64,000 nucleotides of DNA. Source: an uncultured Dysgonomonas sp. (GTDB taxonomy: Bacteria; Bacteroidota; Bacteroidia; Bacteroidales; Dysgonomonadaceae). The stretch spans positions 3,964,054-4,028,053 of the forward strand of contig NZ_LT599032.1 of assembly GCF_900079725.1 (NCBI RefSeq). The letters are read 5' to 3'. The notes under the pieces are model-generated. The model was not told the DNA's origin. It ran no database searches and saw only the letters and a program-made list of their open reading frames with translations. A program made the translations under genes and the position numbers. This document shows positions 28,525 through 37,288 of this stretch, in pieces (the first letter of the stretch is position 1; every line of letters starts with the position of its first letter).

Positions 28525-29283
28525 TCACTGAACTAATAACGAGGCGCTATCCTTATCGAGATACAGGATAACATCATCCTCAGTCCTAAGTATAGATGCC
28601 GGACAAGCTTCTGAAATATCTCCGTTTATCATATTATAAACAGCCTGCGATTTGGATTTGAACGGAACTATACAGTACAGATACCGAGCTGATAACAAGG
28701 TGGGTATCGTCAATGTCAATGCTTGTTTCGGTACATCTTCTATTCTGGCAAAGCACTTGTCGTTTACCTGCTGCTGCCTGCACATTTCGTCCAGTGTAAC
28801 GGCTTTAACCGTCTCTGTATCATTGAAATCTGCGACATGAGGATCATTGAATGCGATGTGTCCGTTTTCGCCTATGCCCAGACATACGATATCTGGTGGA
28901 TAATTCTCCAGCAAGGCTGTATAACGTCTGCATTCTTCTTCAACCGGTTTATTTCCGTCAAGATAGTAAATATTGCGGAACGGTAATAGTCCGAATATCT
29001 CTTTTTTGAGGAAATTGCCAAATCTTTGTGGTGCATCGTCACTCAAATTAATATACTCATCGAGATGAAAAGCATTGATTCTACCCCAATCTATATCTTT
29101 ATAGCTAACCAGTTCTTTTAGAAATTCAGACTGAGAAGGAGCTGCCGCAAAAATCATATTGATATGTTCTTTCTGGCTGAGAAGCTCTTTTATTTGCGTA
29201 GAAACATCCAACGCAGCATTGACTGACATTTCCTTGGTTGTGGTATATATCTTTACCGTCAACTTGTTCTTTTTAAAGATCAT
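28525..29283 (-). CDS. nagB: Glucosamine-6-phosphate deaminase
   Basis: 252 residues, cytoplasmic. It shows the family's catalytic Asp in INAFHLDEYINL (Asp75) and the site GIGENGHIAFNDP (136-148, catalytic His142). The enzyme converts glucosamine-6-phosphate to fructose-6-phosphate and ammonia. Its ATG overlaps the stop of nagA by four bases, so translation is coupled. It is shorter at the C-terminus than E. coli NagB, as in many NagB-like proteins; an isomerase-type relative is a less likely alternative. Confidence 0.9.
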   Translation of the reverse strand: MIFKKNKLTVKIYTTTKEMSVNAALDVSTQIKELLSQKEHINMIFAAAPSQSEFLKELVSYKDIDWGRINAFHLDEYINLSDDAPQRFGNFLKKEIFGLLPFRNIYYLDGNKPVEEECRRYTALLENYPPDIVCLGIGENGHIAFNDPHVADFNDTETVKAVTLDEMCRQQQVNDKCFARIEDVPKQALTLTIPTLLSARYLYCIVPFKSKSQAVYNMINGDISEACPASILRTEDDVILYLDKDSASLLVQ

Positions 29284-30485
29284 GATTTAAGATTATTGTT
29301 TTGTGTATAAATTACTTTACCTTTTACGATTGTTGTTTGTACCGAAATATCAGAATCGAAGATAATAATGTCGGCATCCTTTCCCGGTTCAAGTGAACCT
29401 TTTGTCTTATCCACTCCGAGGATACGGGCAGGGTTACGCGTTATCATCTTTATGGCATCGAATAAAGAAATTCCGGCAACTTCTATCATTGTGCGCACGA
29501 GCCGGTCGGCAGTAGCTACGCTTCCGGCAAAAGCACTGCGGTCGGTCAGTTTAGCCACACCGTCTTCAACGATTACCGTCTGTCCTTTGTCCTGGCTGCC
29601 TAATATATACTCCCCGTCAGGTATGCCGGCAGCTCTCATAGAATCGGTACATAATACAATATTATCGATGGACTTAAATTTACATACATACTGGAGTAGC
29701 GACTTAGGAAGGTGTATTCCGTCTGCAATAATTTCCACACTCATATCATCTATCATATAAGTGGCTTCGACGGCTCCTGCATAGCGGTAGGCGTTGCGGC
29801 GGGTGATTGTAGACATACAGGAATAGAGGTGGGTGACATGAGTGAACCCATTCTTGTATGCCTCGATAACCTCTTCATACAGTGCGTCAGTATGCCCGAG
29901 TGAGGCAAGAATACCTTTCGACCGTAACAAACGTCCCAATTCTAAAGCGCCATTCAGTTCAGGCGCCATACTCCAGCGGATAATGTGTTTCTCTCCGTGG
30001 GCTAATATCATGTTATATTCTTCCGGCTCAGGATTTCGCAGGTATTTAGGATCTTGAGCGCCCCGTTGATTATAGGCAAAATAAGGCCCTTCGAGATGCA
30101 ATCCCAGTAAGTCTGCTCCATCTGTATTTTGCTCTTTTGCCTGTGCGTATACAGCAAATGTATCCAGCAATTCTTCTGTAGTGCTGGTCAGTGTAGTAGG
30201 AACAAGGCTTGTTGTTCCATACCGTGCATGTGTACGGGCCGATCCCAGATATGCCTCCACTGTATTGTCCATGAAATCATGTCCTCCTGCACCATGTGTA
30301 TGCATATCTATAAATCCCGGAGAAACATAGTTACCTTTAGCATCGATAACTACATCAGAATCGCTGTATTCGTCAAAAGAACCTTCTCCTATCTGCGATA
30401 TAATGCTGTCGGTGCATACGACAAAGCCGTTTTTTAGTATCCCTTCTGGTAGGATTAAAGCAGCATTTTCTATTATAGTTCTCAT
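29280..30485 (-). CDS. nagA: N-acetylglucosamine-6-phosphate deacetylase
   Basis: 401 residues, a full-length amidohydrolase-superfamily barrel. Metal and substrate residues are visible: GFIDMHTHGAGGHDFMD (His62, His64), LLGLHLEGPYF, LGHTDALYEE, THVTHLYSCMS, ADGIHLP and VLCTDSMRAAG with the catalytic Asp. It removes acetate from GlcNAc-6-P ahead of NagB. It is the first gene of the nagA-nagB pair, overlapping nagB by 4 nt. On the minus strand a TAATTTTG box (30534-30541) about 50 nt upstream resembles a -7 element. No amino-sugar transporter is adjacent. Confidence 0.93.
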   Translation of the reverse strand: MRTIIENAALILPEGILKNGFVVCTDSIISQIGEGSFDEYSDSDVVIDAKGNYVSPGFIDMHTHGAGGHDFMDNTVEAYLGSARTHARYGTTSLVPTTLTSTTEELLDTFAVYAQAKEQNTDGADLLGLHLEGPYFAYNQRGAQDPKYLRNPEPEEYNMILAHGEKHIIRWSMAPELNGALELGRLLRSKGILASLGHTDALYEEVIEAYKNGFTHVTHLYSCMSTITRRNAYRYAGAVEATYMIDDMSVEIIADGIHLPKSLLQYVCKFKSIDNIVLCTDSMRAAGIPDGEYILGSQDKGQTVIVEDGVAKLTDRSAFAGSVATADRLVRTMIEVAGISLFDAIKMITRNPARILGVDKTKGSLEPGKDADIIIFDSDISVQTTIVKGKVIYTQNNNLKS

Positions 30486-31086
30486 TTCAGGTTTTGATTT
30501 TAGTTATCGGTTAGGACTGATTAAACGATAGCTCAAAATTAAGCTTTTATATTTTCAGAATATGGTTTGTAATGCGAATGACTGTTCTCATAAGACGTCA
30601 AAGTTTCATTTGAAACATGAAATCCTGACCTTTTCACCAAACAGTATTCAGTTAAAGGGAAGGGCTTGCTGATGCATGTTATCAGCTACTATTAACTCAA
30701 AAAGGTAACAAAAGTAACAGATATATCAGCTTTTAGCTGATAGCTATTAGCCGTTAGCTTTTTAGTTCTGTAACTGCCCGCAGGGCAAAGTAACTCGCAA
30801 CTGTTTTTCAAAAAGTAACAAAAATAACAGATATATCAGTCATCAGTCATCAGTGAACAACTCGTCTACTTGTGTCTTGTCTACTTGTATCTCATATTAC
30901 TTTCAACTTATTACTCAATACTTACTACTTTGAAAAAGTAACAAAGGTAACACCTTTTCACTATTTCTTTACATCACAACCTGTTGCCCAATAACACGCT
31001 TGTTATCTGTGTTATATAGATAAATGTTTGAGAAAAAGTAACAGTTGTTTTTACTACTTCACGTCTTTGCGAGAGACGATCAATTT
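30486..31086. repeat. Intergenic region with repeated AAAAAGTAACA-type units
   Basis: 601 bp between nagA and the AraC regulator gene. A unit close to AAAAAGTAACAAAAGTAACA occurs at 30699-30729 and 30810-30839; both are followed by GATATATCAG. Shorter copies are at 30933-30952 and 31033-31043. Small direct repeats (GTCATCAGTCATCAGT, and TCTACTTGT twice near 30865-30890) and an inverted TAGCTGATAGCTATTAGC-like stretch lie between them. No gene is supportable. Function unknown. Confidence 0.6.
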
Positions 31087-32241
31087 TTACTGCTTTTTAT
31101 ACAATTTCCTGTATTCAGCAGGCGATATGGATTTATACTTCCGGAATATCCGCGATACATTTTTGAAATCGTCGAATCCGGCTTGTATAGCAGCATCCGG
31201 TAAATGTTCGTCGGTGGTTAACAGTAGTTTGATAAAATGATTGATACGATGATCCAGTACACATTGGTATATAGATGTACCCACTAAGGCTTTAAATTTT
31301 TTCTCAAGCACCCTTCTCGACAAAGGAACAATGTCGACTATATCATTCACAGATATTTTGTTGCTGTAATTTTCACTGATATAATCCAGTATTGTCCTTA
31401 TATGTTCGTCCGAAACAGCATATTTATCTGTCGACGACCTGTTTTCTATATACAGGGGTTTGACTACTATATTGAAGGCATCGTTTATCTCTCCTTTGAT
31501 ATATTTGTCGAGTAACCTGGCCGCCTGATAGCCGCCGTTTTCTACGTCGAGTACTATAGACGATAGAGTGGGAGTAGATAAGTTACATAATAATGTATCG
31601 TTGTCTACACCAAGGATGGCTACTTCGTCGGGTATATTGATATTATATATATTACAGGTTTCCGATATTTGCAGTGCATAATAATCATCGCAAGCGAAGA
31701 GGGCAGTAGGCTTAGGTAGCGACTGAAGCCACTTTCCCATATATTCTGTGTTGTAGAGCCATTCTTTGTTGTCGGGGTTTTTGTTTTCCAGTATCTTGCA
31801 TTTATATCCGGCTTTTTCAATCCTGTCCTTATATCCTAATCCTCTCTCGCGAGACCAGATCGCATTCGGATATCCATAATATGCAAAATTACGATAGCCT
31901 TTTGCCAGAAAAAAATCCGCAGCCATAACCCCCGTTTCGTAGTAGTCTCCTGTCAGATTCGAAATGGATTTATTCCTGTCGCGATAGTTTTGTACGATAA
32001 TAGGAATATCCAGAGTTTCGAATAACTCGAGATTAACGTCCCGCAATTGTGCTATTATAGCATTTGCCTTCCATTTCTTTGCAAAGTCTGCAACCCCCGC
32101 TTCCCCATACATCATTTGATAATACAGAGGCATTCGCAGGAATGACCATGGTCCTACTTCTCTCGAATAACGAATAATACCCTCCAACAGCCGACGGCTG
32201 TAGCCACTCGAAAAATCTGTCAATACAAGTATCTTTAGCAT
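31087..32241 (-). CDS. XylR-type AraC-family transcriptional regulator with sugar-binding domain
   Basis: 384 residues. A periplasmic-binding-protein-like sensor domain (about 1-270, starting MLKILVLTDFSSGYSRRLLEG and including VAILGVDNDTLLCNLSTPTL) is joined to a C-terminal AraC double helix-turn-helix (about 278-384, ending SRIFRKYKSISPAEYRKLY). This is the architecture of XylR, which binds a sugar and activates catabolic genes. It diverges from the catabolic array starting at 33112 and is its likeliest regulator. A TAAATTTG box on the minus strand at 32372-32379 could be part of its promoter. The effector sugar is unknown. Confidence 0.9.
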   Translation of the reverse strand: MLKILVLTDFSSGYSRRLLEGIIRYSREVGPWSFLRMPLYYQMMYGEAGVADFAKKWKANAIIAQLRDVNLELFETLDIPIIVQNYRDRNKSISNLTGDYYETGVMAADFFLAKGYRNFAYYGYPNAIWSRERGLGYKDRIEKAGYKCKILENKNPDNKEWLYNTEYMGKWLQSLPKPTALFACDDYYALQISETCNIYNINIPDEVAILGVDNDTLLCNLSTPTLSSIVLDVENGGYQAARLLDKYIKGEINDAFNIVVKPLYIENRSSTDKYAVSDEHIRTILDYISENYSNKISVNDIVDIVPLSRRVLEKKFKALVGTSIYQCVLDHRINHFIKLLLTTDEHLPDAAIQAGFDDFKNVSRIFRKYKSISPAEYRKLYKKQ

Positions 32242-33111
32242 AGTTAGATAGGTTTAGTTTAAAACTTTTTTATTTAAGGTAGATAAGCTAATTGTACAAT
32301 AGAACATATAAAATTTAAGCTGGTTCCAAATCTTAAAAATAATCTAAACATTGTTTAATCGCCCAAATATTCAAATTTAATTTTTATATTTCCAATCAGA
32401 AAGCTAAGTAAAGTTATTTATATACCTCAACCTGATATTTAAACTATAGTAACAAATACGAAACTATGGAACTCATCTTGACATTTTCAACACAGAGTAA
32501 AAAGAGAGAGAAAGAGTATTGTTTTATGTAAATAATGACTATTTGCTATTGATAATATATCCGTTTTTCTACATTAAAGTGAAAAACACCTTTTATTCTT
32601 TTTACTCTGTGGTAAAAAATAAAAAGTCAAGACGACTTCAGTAATAGAAAGTATTTGATGCAGCATTTTATAATCATAACTGGCTTTTGCTGTCGCAGGT
32701 AAAAAGTAATAAATAGGTCTGAGACCTGGCCTTGATATTGATACCATACTATTAATAGATTATTAACATAAAATTCAAAATACGAAAAAATAACGCTCTT
32801 AACTATTTATATATACCAACAAGTTTTGTAGTTAAATATATTGTAATTCAGGATGTTGGTAGCTTGTGGAGACAATCACCATATTTGCCGCTAAATTTAA
32901 TATTATTTGTCTTAAATGCGAAAAACGGTATCCGTAATGATCAGAATATCTGGTTATATGTGGATAATAAAGGCCTTGGAGTGCTACAGGCTGATGTTGA
33001 CGTTTTTTGAGCATACTAAGGCGTCATTTGAGTTCGGTTTTGGATCAAATAAGAGTTTCTTTGTATTTAGGTAACTAAGAATCAAATTTAACCTCTATAA
33101 AACACATTATC
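32242..33111. other. 870-bp divergent intergenic region with palindrome and gene-remnant candidate
   Basis: It separates the AraC regulator gene from the first oxidoreductase gene. An 11-bp near-palindrome GGTCTGAGACC is at 32716-32726 (AGGTCT-G-AGACCT with flanks, 32715-32727). An open frame at about 32822-33010 looks like a protein remnant (see separate entry). The rest is A+T-rich with no further structure that I can support. Regulator-binding sites are expected here. Confidence 0.5.
32822..33010 (+). pseudogene. Possible remnant of a beta-propeller sensor gene
   Basis: An open plus-strand frame without a start codon ends at TGA 33008-33010. Its last part reads RNDQNIWLYVDNKGLGVLQ, which resembles one blade of the beta-propeller sensor region of hybrid two-component regulators (pattern DxxGNIWxxxxxKGL). 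Only about 60 codons are open and no Met precedes. It may be a decayed regulator fragment or chance. Confidence 0.2.
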
Positions 33112-34452
33112 ATGAGTACACGACGTGATTTCATAAAAAAAGCAATTGTGAGCACATCAGCCCTTTCATTTGGGGGAGTTTTAAACGGTTTAAGTGCAAA
33201 AAGTTATTCCAATATCAACGGGGCAAACGACAAAATACGGGTTGCCGCAATCGGAGTTAATTCGCGGGGCGGAGCTTTGGCTGCAAACTTTGCGAAACAA
33301 AAAGGTTGTGAGATAACCTATATATGTGACGTAGATAGCCGTGCTATTGCCAAATGTTCCGATGCTGTAGCTAAGATTCAGGGAAACAGACCGAAGGGTG
33401 AAAAGGACTTGCGCAAAGTCCTTGAGTCGAAGGATGTGGATGCGGTTATTATCGCTACACCCGACCACTGGCATGCTCCCGGTGCGTTGATGGCAATGCA
33501 GGCAGGCAAAGATGTGTATCTGGAAAAGCCGTGTAGCTATTGTCCCGAAGAAGGCGAAATATTGATCAATGCCGTAGCCAAATACAACCGTGTTGTGCAA
33601 ATGGGTAACCAAAGACGTTCATGGCCAAACGTGCAGGAAGGTATACAGGCAATAAAAGAAGGCATTATCGGCAATGTTCACTTCGGGAAAGCATGGTATA
33701 CCAACAACCGTCCGTCGATTGGTGTAGGCAAGGAAGTTGCCGTACCCGAATGGCTCGATTGGGACCTGTGGCAAGGACCTGCGCCACGTGTAGCTTATAA
33801 GGATAATATAGTACATTACAACTGGCACTGGATATGGCGCTGGGGAACAGCCGAATCGATGAATAACGGCACACATATGGTCGATATACTGCGTTGGGGT
33901 ATGGAACTGGAATATCCTACGATGGTGAACTCAGCCGGAGGTCGTTATTTCTTCAAAGACGACTGGGAAACTCCGGATACTCAGGTAATAAATATGGAAT
34001 TCGGCAAAAGCAAATCCATGACTTGGGAAGGCCGTAGCTGCAATGGACGTACCATAGAAGGAAGTAGTGTAGGCTCTATGTTCTACGGCGACAAGGGTAG
34101 CATGCTGATTACCGGAAGCGACGGTTACAGGATTTTCGATATGGATAACAAAGTAGTTAAACAACAGTATAGCAAGATTGAAATAGATCCGCGCAACCTG
34201 ATGAATCCTGCCGAAAGCCTCGATGCACTGCATATAAACAATTTCTTTGATGGTATCAGAAAAGGAGAAAAACTAAATTCCGATATTGTTTCAGGACATA
34301 AGAGTACGGTACTGATGCAGGCAGGTAATATTGCCCAGCGCGTAGGTCGGTCGCTCAATATAGACCCGGCCAACGGGCGTATCGTACACGATGCCGATGC
34401 AATGAAATATTGGAGCCGCGATTATCAGCCGGGTTGGGAAATGAAACTGTAA
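33112..34452 (+). CDS. Tat-exported Gfo/Idh/MocA-family oxidoreductase
   Basis: 446 residues. Twin-arginine signal STRRDFIKKAIVSTSALSF at 2-20. The Rossmann domain begins IRVAAIGVNSRGG; TPDHWHAPGALMAMQAGK and LEKPCSYCPEE (EKP 138-140) are present, and NGTHMVDILRWGMELEYP lies in the substrate domain. First gene of the locus 3 array, followed after 58 nt by an FHS transporter. It should act on a sugar or sugar acid in the periplasm. It resembles the PUL 2 oxidoreductase at 21216-22523 in length, signal and motif order but is clearly divergent in sequence. Confidence 0.9.
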   Translation: MSTRRDFIKKAIVSTSALSFGGVLNGLSAKSYSNINGANDKIRVAAIGVNSRGGALAANFAKQKGCEITYICDVDSRAIAKCSDAVAKIQGNRPKGEKDLRKVLESKDVDAVIIATPDHWHAPGALMAMQAGKDVYLEKPCSYCPEEGEILINAVAKYNRVVQMGNQRRSWPNVQEGIQAIKEGIIGNVHFGKAWYTNNRPSIGVGKEVAVPEWLDWDLWQGPAPRVAYKDNIVHYNWHWIWRWGTAESMNNGTHMVDILRWGMELEYPTMVNSAGGRYFFKDDWETPDTQVINMEFGKSKSMTWEGRSCNGRTIEGSSVGSMFYGDKGSMLITGSDGYRIFDMDNKVVKQQYSKIEIDPRNLMNPAESLDALHINNFFDGIRKGEKLNSDIVSGHKSTVLMQAGNIAQRVGRSLNIDPANGRIVHDADAMKYWSRDYQPGWEMKL

Positions 34453-34510
34453 ACAAGCTCCTTAATCTTTAAATCCTGAAATCTTTAAATATTGAAACCC
34501 AAAAATACCC

Positions 34511-35845
34511 ATGAGTCAAATAAACAATCAACAATTAAACAAACGTAATACAACCATTGCAATAGTTATTGTAGGTGCGATGTTCTTTATCTTCGGTTTG
34601 GTCTCATGGGTTAATGCGATCCTTATTCCATACTTTAAGATTGCGTGTGAGTTGACTCACTTCGAATCGTACTTCGTGGCTTTTGCCTTTTATATAGCTT
34701 ATTTCTGTCTGTCTATTCCATCTGCCCATATATTAAATAAAGTGGGTTACAAACGGGGGATAATGTATGGCTTCTTCTGTATGGCCATAGGGGCGGCATT
34801 ATTTATCCCTGCTGCTCTTACCCGTACATATGGAATATTCCTTGCCGGATTGTTTGTTATCGGCGCCGGGCTGACTATACTCCAGTCGGCAGCCAATCCG
34901 TATATAACCATTGTAGGGCCTATCGAGAGCGCAGCCAAGAGGATAAGTATGATGGGAATATTCAACAAATTTGCAGGTATAGTTTCTCCTCTTATTTTTG
35001 CCGCCGTCGTACTGAAGGTTACAGACAGTAGTTTGTTTACTCTATTAGAATCCGGCACATTGGACGAAGCATCCAAAAATATGATGCTCGATGATCTTAT
35101 TCGCAGGGTAATAAAACCTTATGCTATCTTATCCGTACTATTATTCCTGTTTGGAGTGTTTGTTCGCTATTCTGTATTGCCGGAAATTGATCCGGCAGAA
35201 AATAATAAAGAAGAGGAGAATTGTACTCATAAGAGGACTTCCATCTTTCAGTTTCCATATCTTATTCTGGGTGCATTCGCTCTGTTCGTTCATGTAGGGA
35301 CACAGATTATAGCCATCGACACCATTATCAGTTATGCAGGTTCAATGGGGATGAACCTTTTAGAGGCCAAGGCTTTCCCTTCCTATACTCTGACGGCGAC
35401 AATAATCGGCTACATAATAGGAATTGTATTAATACCCAAATATGTTTCTCAAACGAGGGCATTGCAGGTTTGCTGTACACTCGGATTATTATTGTCTTTC
35501 GCTATTATCCTGGTAAGTAGGGAAGTGGTTATTCTCGGCCATGAAAGTACTCTTTCTATCTGGTTCTTATGTGCGCTCGGACTACCTAACGCCCTTATTT
35601 ACGCAGGCATATGGCCGCTGTCGATAAAAGGATTAGGGCGGTTTACAAAGATAGGATCTTCACTGATGATTATGGGATTGAGCGGGAATGCGATCATGCC
35701 GATTGTCTATGGTACTTTTGCCGACCTCTGGGACTTGCAACATGCTTACTGGGTATTGATCCCATGCTACATATACCTGATATTCTTTGCTGTATACGGA
35801 CATAAGATTCAATCATGGTCATTCAAACTCCAAAATAAGTTATAG
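34511..35845 (+). CDS. FHS-family MFS sugar transporter (fucose/glucose-galactose permease type)
   Basis: 444 residues with about 12 transmembrane helices. TIAIVIVGAMFFIFGLVSW opens TM1; GLTILQSAANPYITIVGP and RISMMGIFNKFAGIVSPLIF are typical of the fucose-proton symporter/GluP subfamily. It imports a monosaccharide with protons across the inner membrane. The gene ends 1 nt before the next start, so expression is coupled. Located among exported oxidoreductases, it probably carries their product. Substrate not determined. Confidence 0.9.
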   Translation: MSQINNQQLNKRNTTIAIVIVGAMFFIFGLVSWVNAILIPYFKIACELTHFESYFVAFAFYIAYFCLSIPSAHILNKVGYKRGIMYGFFCMAIGAALFIPAALTRTYGIFLAGLFVIGAGLTILQSAANPYITIVGPIESAAKRISMMGIFNKFAGIVSPLIFAAVVLKVTDSSLFTLLESGTLDEASKNMMLDDLIRRVIKPYAILSVLLFLFGVFVRYSVLPEIDPAENNKEEENCTHKRTSIFQFPYLILGAFALFVHVGTQIIAIDTIISYAGSMGMNLLEAKAFPSYTLTATIIGYIIGIVLIPKYVSQTRALQVCCTLGLLLSFAIILVSREVVILGHESTLSIWFLCALGLPNALIYAGIWPLSIKGLGRFTKIGSSLMIMGLSGNAIMPIVYGTFADLWDLQHAYWVLIPCYIYLIFFAVYGHKIQSWSFKLQNKL

Positions 35846-35846
35846 T

Positions 35847-37250
35847 ATGAAACAAATAAAATATATATTCTGTTTTCTTCCGGTTTTGATTCTAATGACA
35901 GCTTGTAATATGCAATCGAAAAGTAAGAAGTTTAACGGTTCGGAAGGTGAAGTACGCTTGATCACAGTAGCTCCTGCACACTTCCATGCGGCTTTATTGC
36001 AAAAATCGATGTTGAAACAACTCAACTACAACGTACAGGTATATGCTCCGAACGGGCCCGAACTGAATAGCTATGTGGATATGATTAATTCATATAACAC
36101 CCGTGAGAATAATCCCACATATTGGAACCTTAAAGTATATACAGGGGATGATTTCTTCGAAAAAATGCTATCCGATAAGAGCGGGAACGTTGTAGTGCTG
36201 GCAGGAAATAACCAGTTGAAAACCGATTATATCCTGCGCTCCGTCGGTGCAGGATTGAATGTCCTTGCCGACAAACCGATGGCAATAGATAAAGCTTCTT
36301 TCGAGCAATTGAGGGATGCGTTCATCCTTTCTGCAAAGAATGATGTACTTTTGTATGATATCATGACCGAACGCTATAATTTTATCAATATTCTGAACCG
36401 TGTGCTGATGCAGGACAAAGAACTCTTTGGCGCTATTACCAAAGGTACGCCGGAAAATCCTGCCGTAGAAATGGAGAGCGTACACCATTTCTATAAAATC
36501 GTATCGGGAAATCCTCTTATCCGTCCTGCATGGTATTACGATGTGGAGCAGCAGGGCGAAGGGATTGTGGATGTTACCACGCATCTGATTGATATTGTCA
36601 ACTGGAAGTGCTTCCCTGAGGTTGCGTTGGATTATAAGAAAGATGTAAAAATAACGGATGCCAGCCATTGGGCAACGCCTGTCACTTTAGAACAATTCCA
36701 CCGTTCTACAAAGGCAGAGAAGTTTCCGGATTATTTGAATAAATATATAAAAGATTCTGTGTTATACGTCAATGCTAATGGTACGATCAGCTATCAGGTA
36801 AAGGGAGTGAATGTCGGAATAAAAGTAGTATGGGATTATCAGGCACCTGAAGGGACCGGAGATACGCATAAGACAATTATTAACGGGACCAAAGCGGTAC
36901 TCTTAGTATTACAGGGAAAAGAGCAAGACTATAAATCCAGGCTTTATATCAAAAAAGGGGCAGAAACTACCGAAAGCGATTTCAGGAAGAATATTGAAAG
37001 AGCAATCAACGACCTGAAAAATATTTATCCCGTTTCCCTCAAAGAAGCATATGACGGCATGTTGGAGATAGAAATATCTCCGAGTATGGACGACGGGCAT
37101 GAAGCACACTTTTCGAAAGTAGCGGAGAAGTATTTCAACTTTCTTATTACCCGTGAAATGCCTGATTGGGAAGTACCTAACATGTTGGTAAAATATTATA
37201 TAACAACTACTGCCCTCGAACTTGCTAAAGAAAAAGATTCGGCGCATTGA
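35847..37250 (+). CDS. Lipoprotein Gfo/Idh/MocA-type oxidoreductase
   Basis: 467 residues from the ATG at 35847. An upstream in-frame start at 35787 would lie inside the transporter gene and would bury the signal. Lipoprotein signal MKQIKYIFCFLPVLILMTAC (Cys20). A variant Rossmann-like N-terminus (VRLITVAPAHFHAALLQK) lacks the usual GxGxxG. NVLADKPMAIDKASF (DKP at 142-144) and a large C-terminal domain with IVDVTTHLIDIVNW follow. Membrane anchoring and the unusual N-terminus suggest different cofactor handling from its neighbours. It starts 1 nt after the transporter and precedes another oxidoreductase by 38 nt. Confidence 0.82.
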   Translation: MKQIKYIFCFLPVLILMTACNMQSKSKKFNGSEGEVRLITVAPAHFHAALLQKSMLKQLNYNVQVYAPNGPELNSYVDMINSYNTRENNPTYWNLKVYTGDDFFEKMLSDKSGNVVVLAGNNQLKTDYILRSVGAGLNVLADKPMAIDKASFEQLRDAFILSAKNDVLLYDIMTERYNFINILNRVLMQDKELFGAITKGTPENPAVEMESVHHFYKIVSGNPLIRPAWYYDVEQQGEGIVDVTTHLIDIVNWKCFPEVALDYKKDVKITDASHWATPVTLEQFHRSTKAEKFPDYLNKYIKDSVLYVNANGTISYQVKGVNVGIKVVWDYQAPEGTGDTHKTIINGTKAVLLVLQGKEQDYKSRLYIKKGAETTESDFRKNIERAINDLKNIYPVSLKEAYDGMLEIEISPSMDDGHEAHFSKVAEKYFNFLITREMPDWEVPNMLVKYYITTTALELAKEKDSAH

Positions 37251-37288
37251 GACAAAAAAGAGACGATATTAAAAAAACAATATAGACA

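Noticed and set aside
30699-31043. CRISPR array
   Set aside because: Only two long and two short A-rich units at uneven spacing; no uniform spacers and no cas genes.
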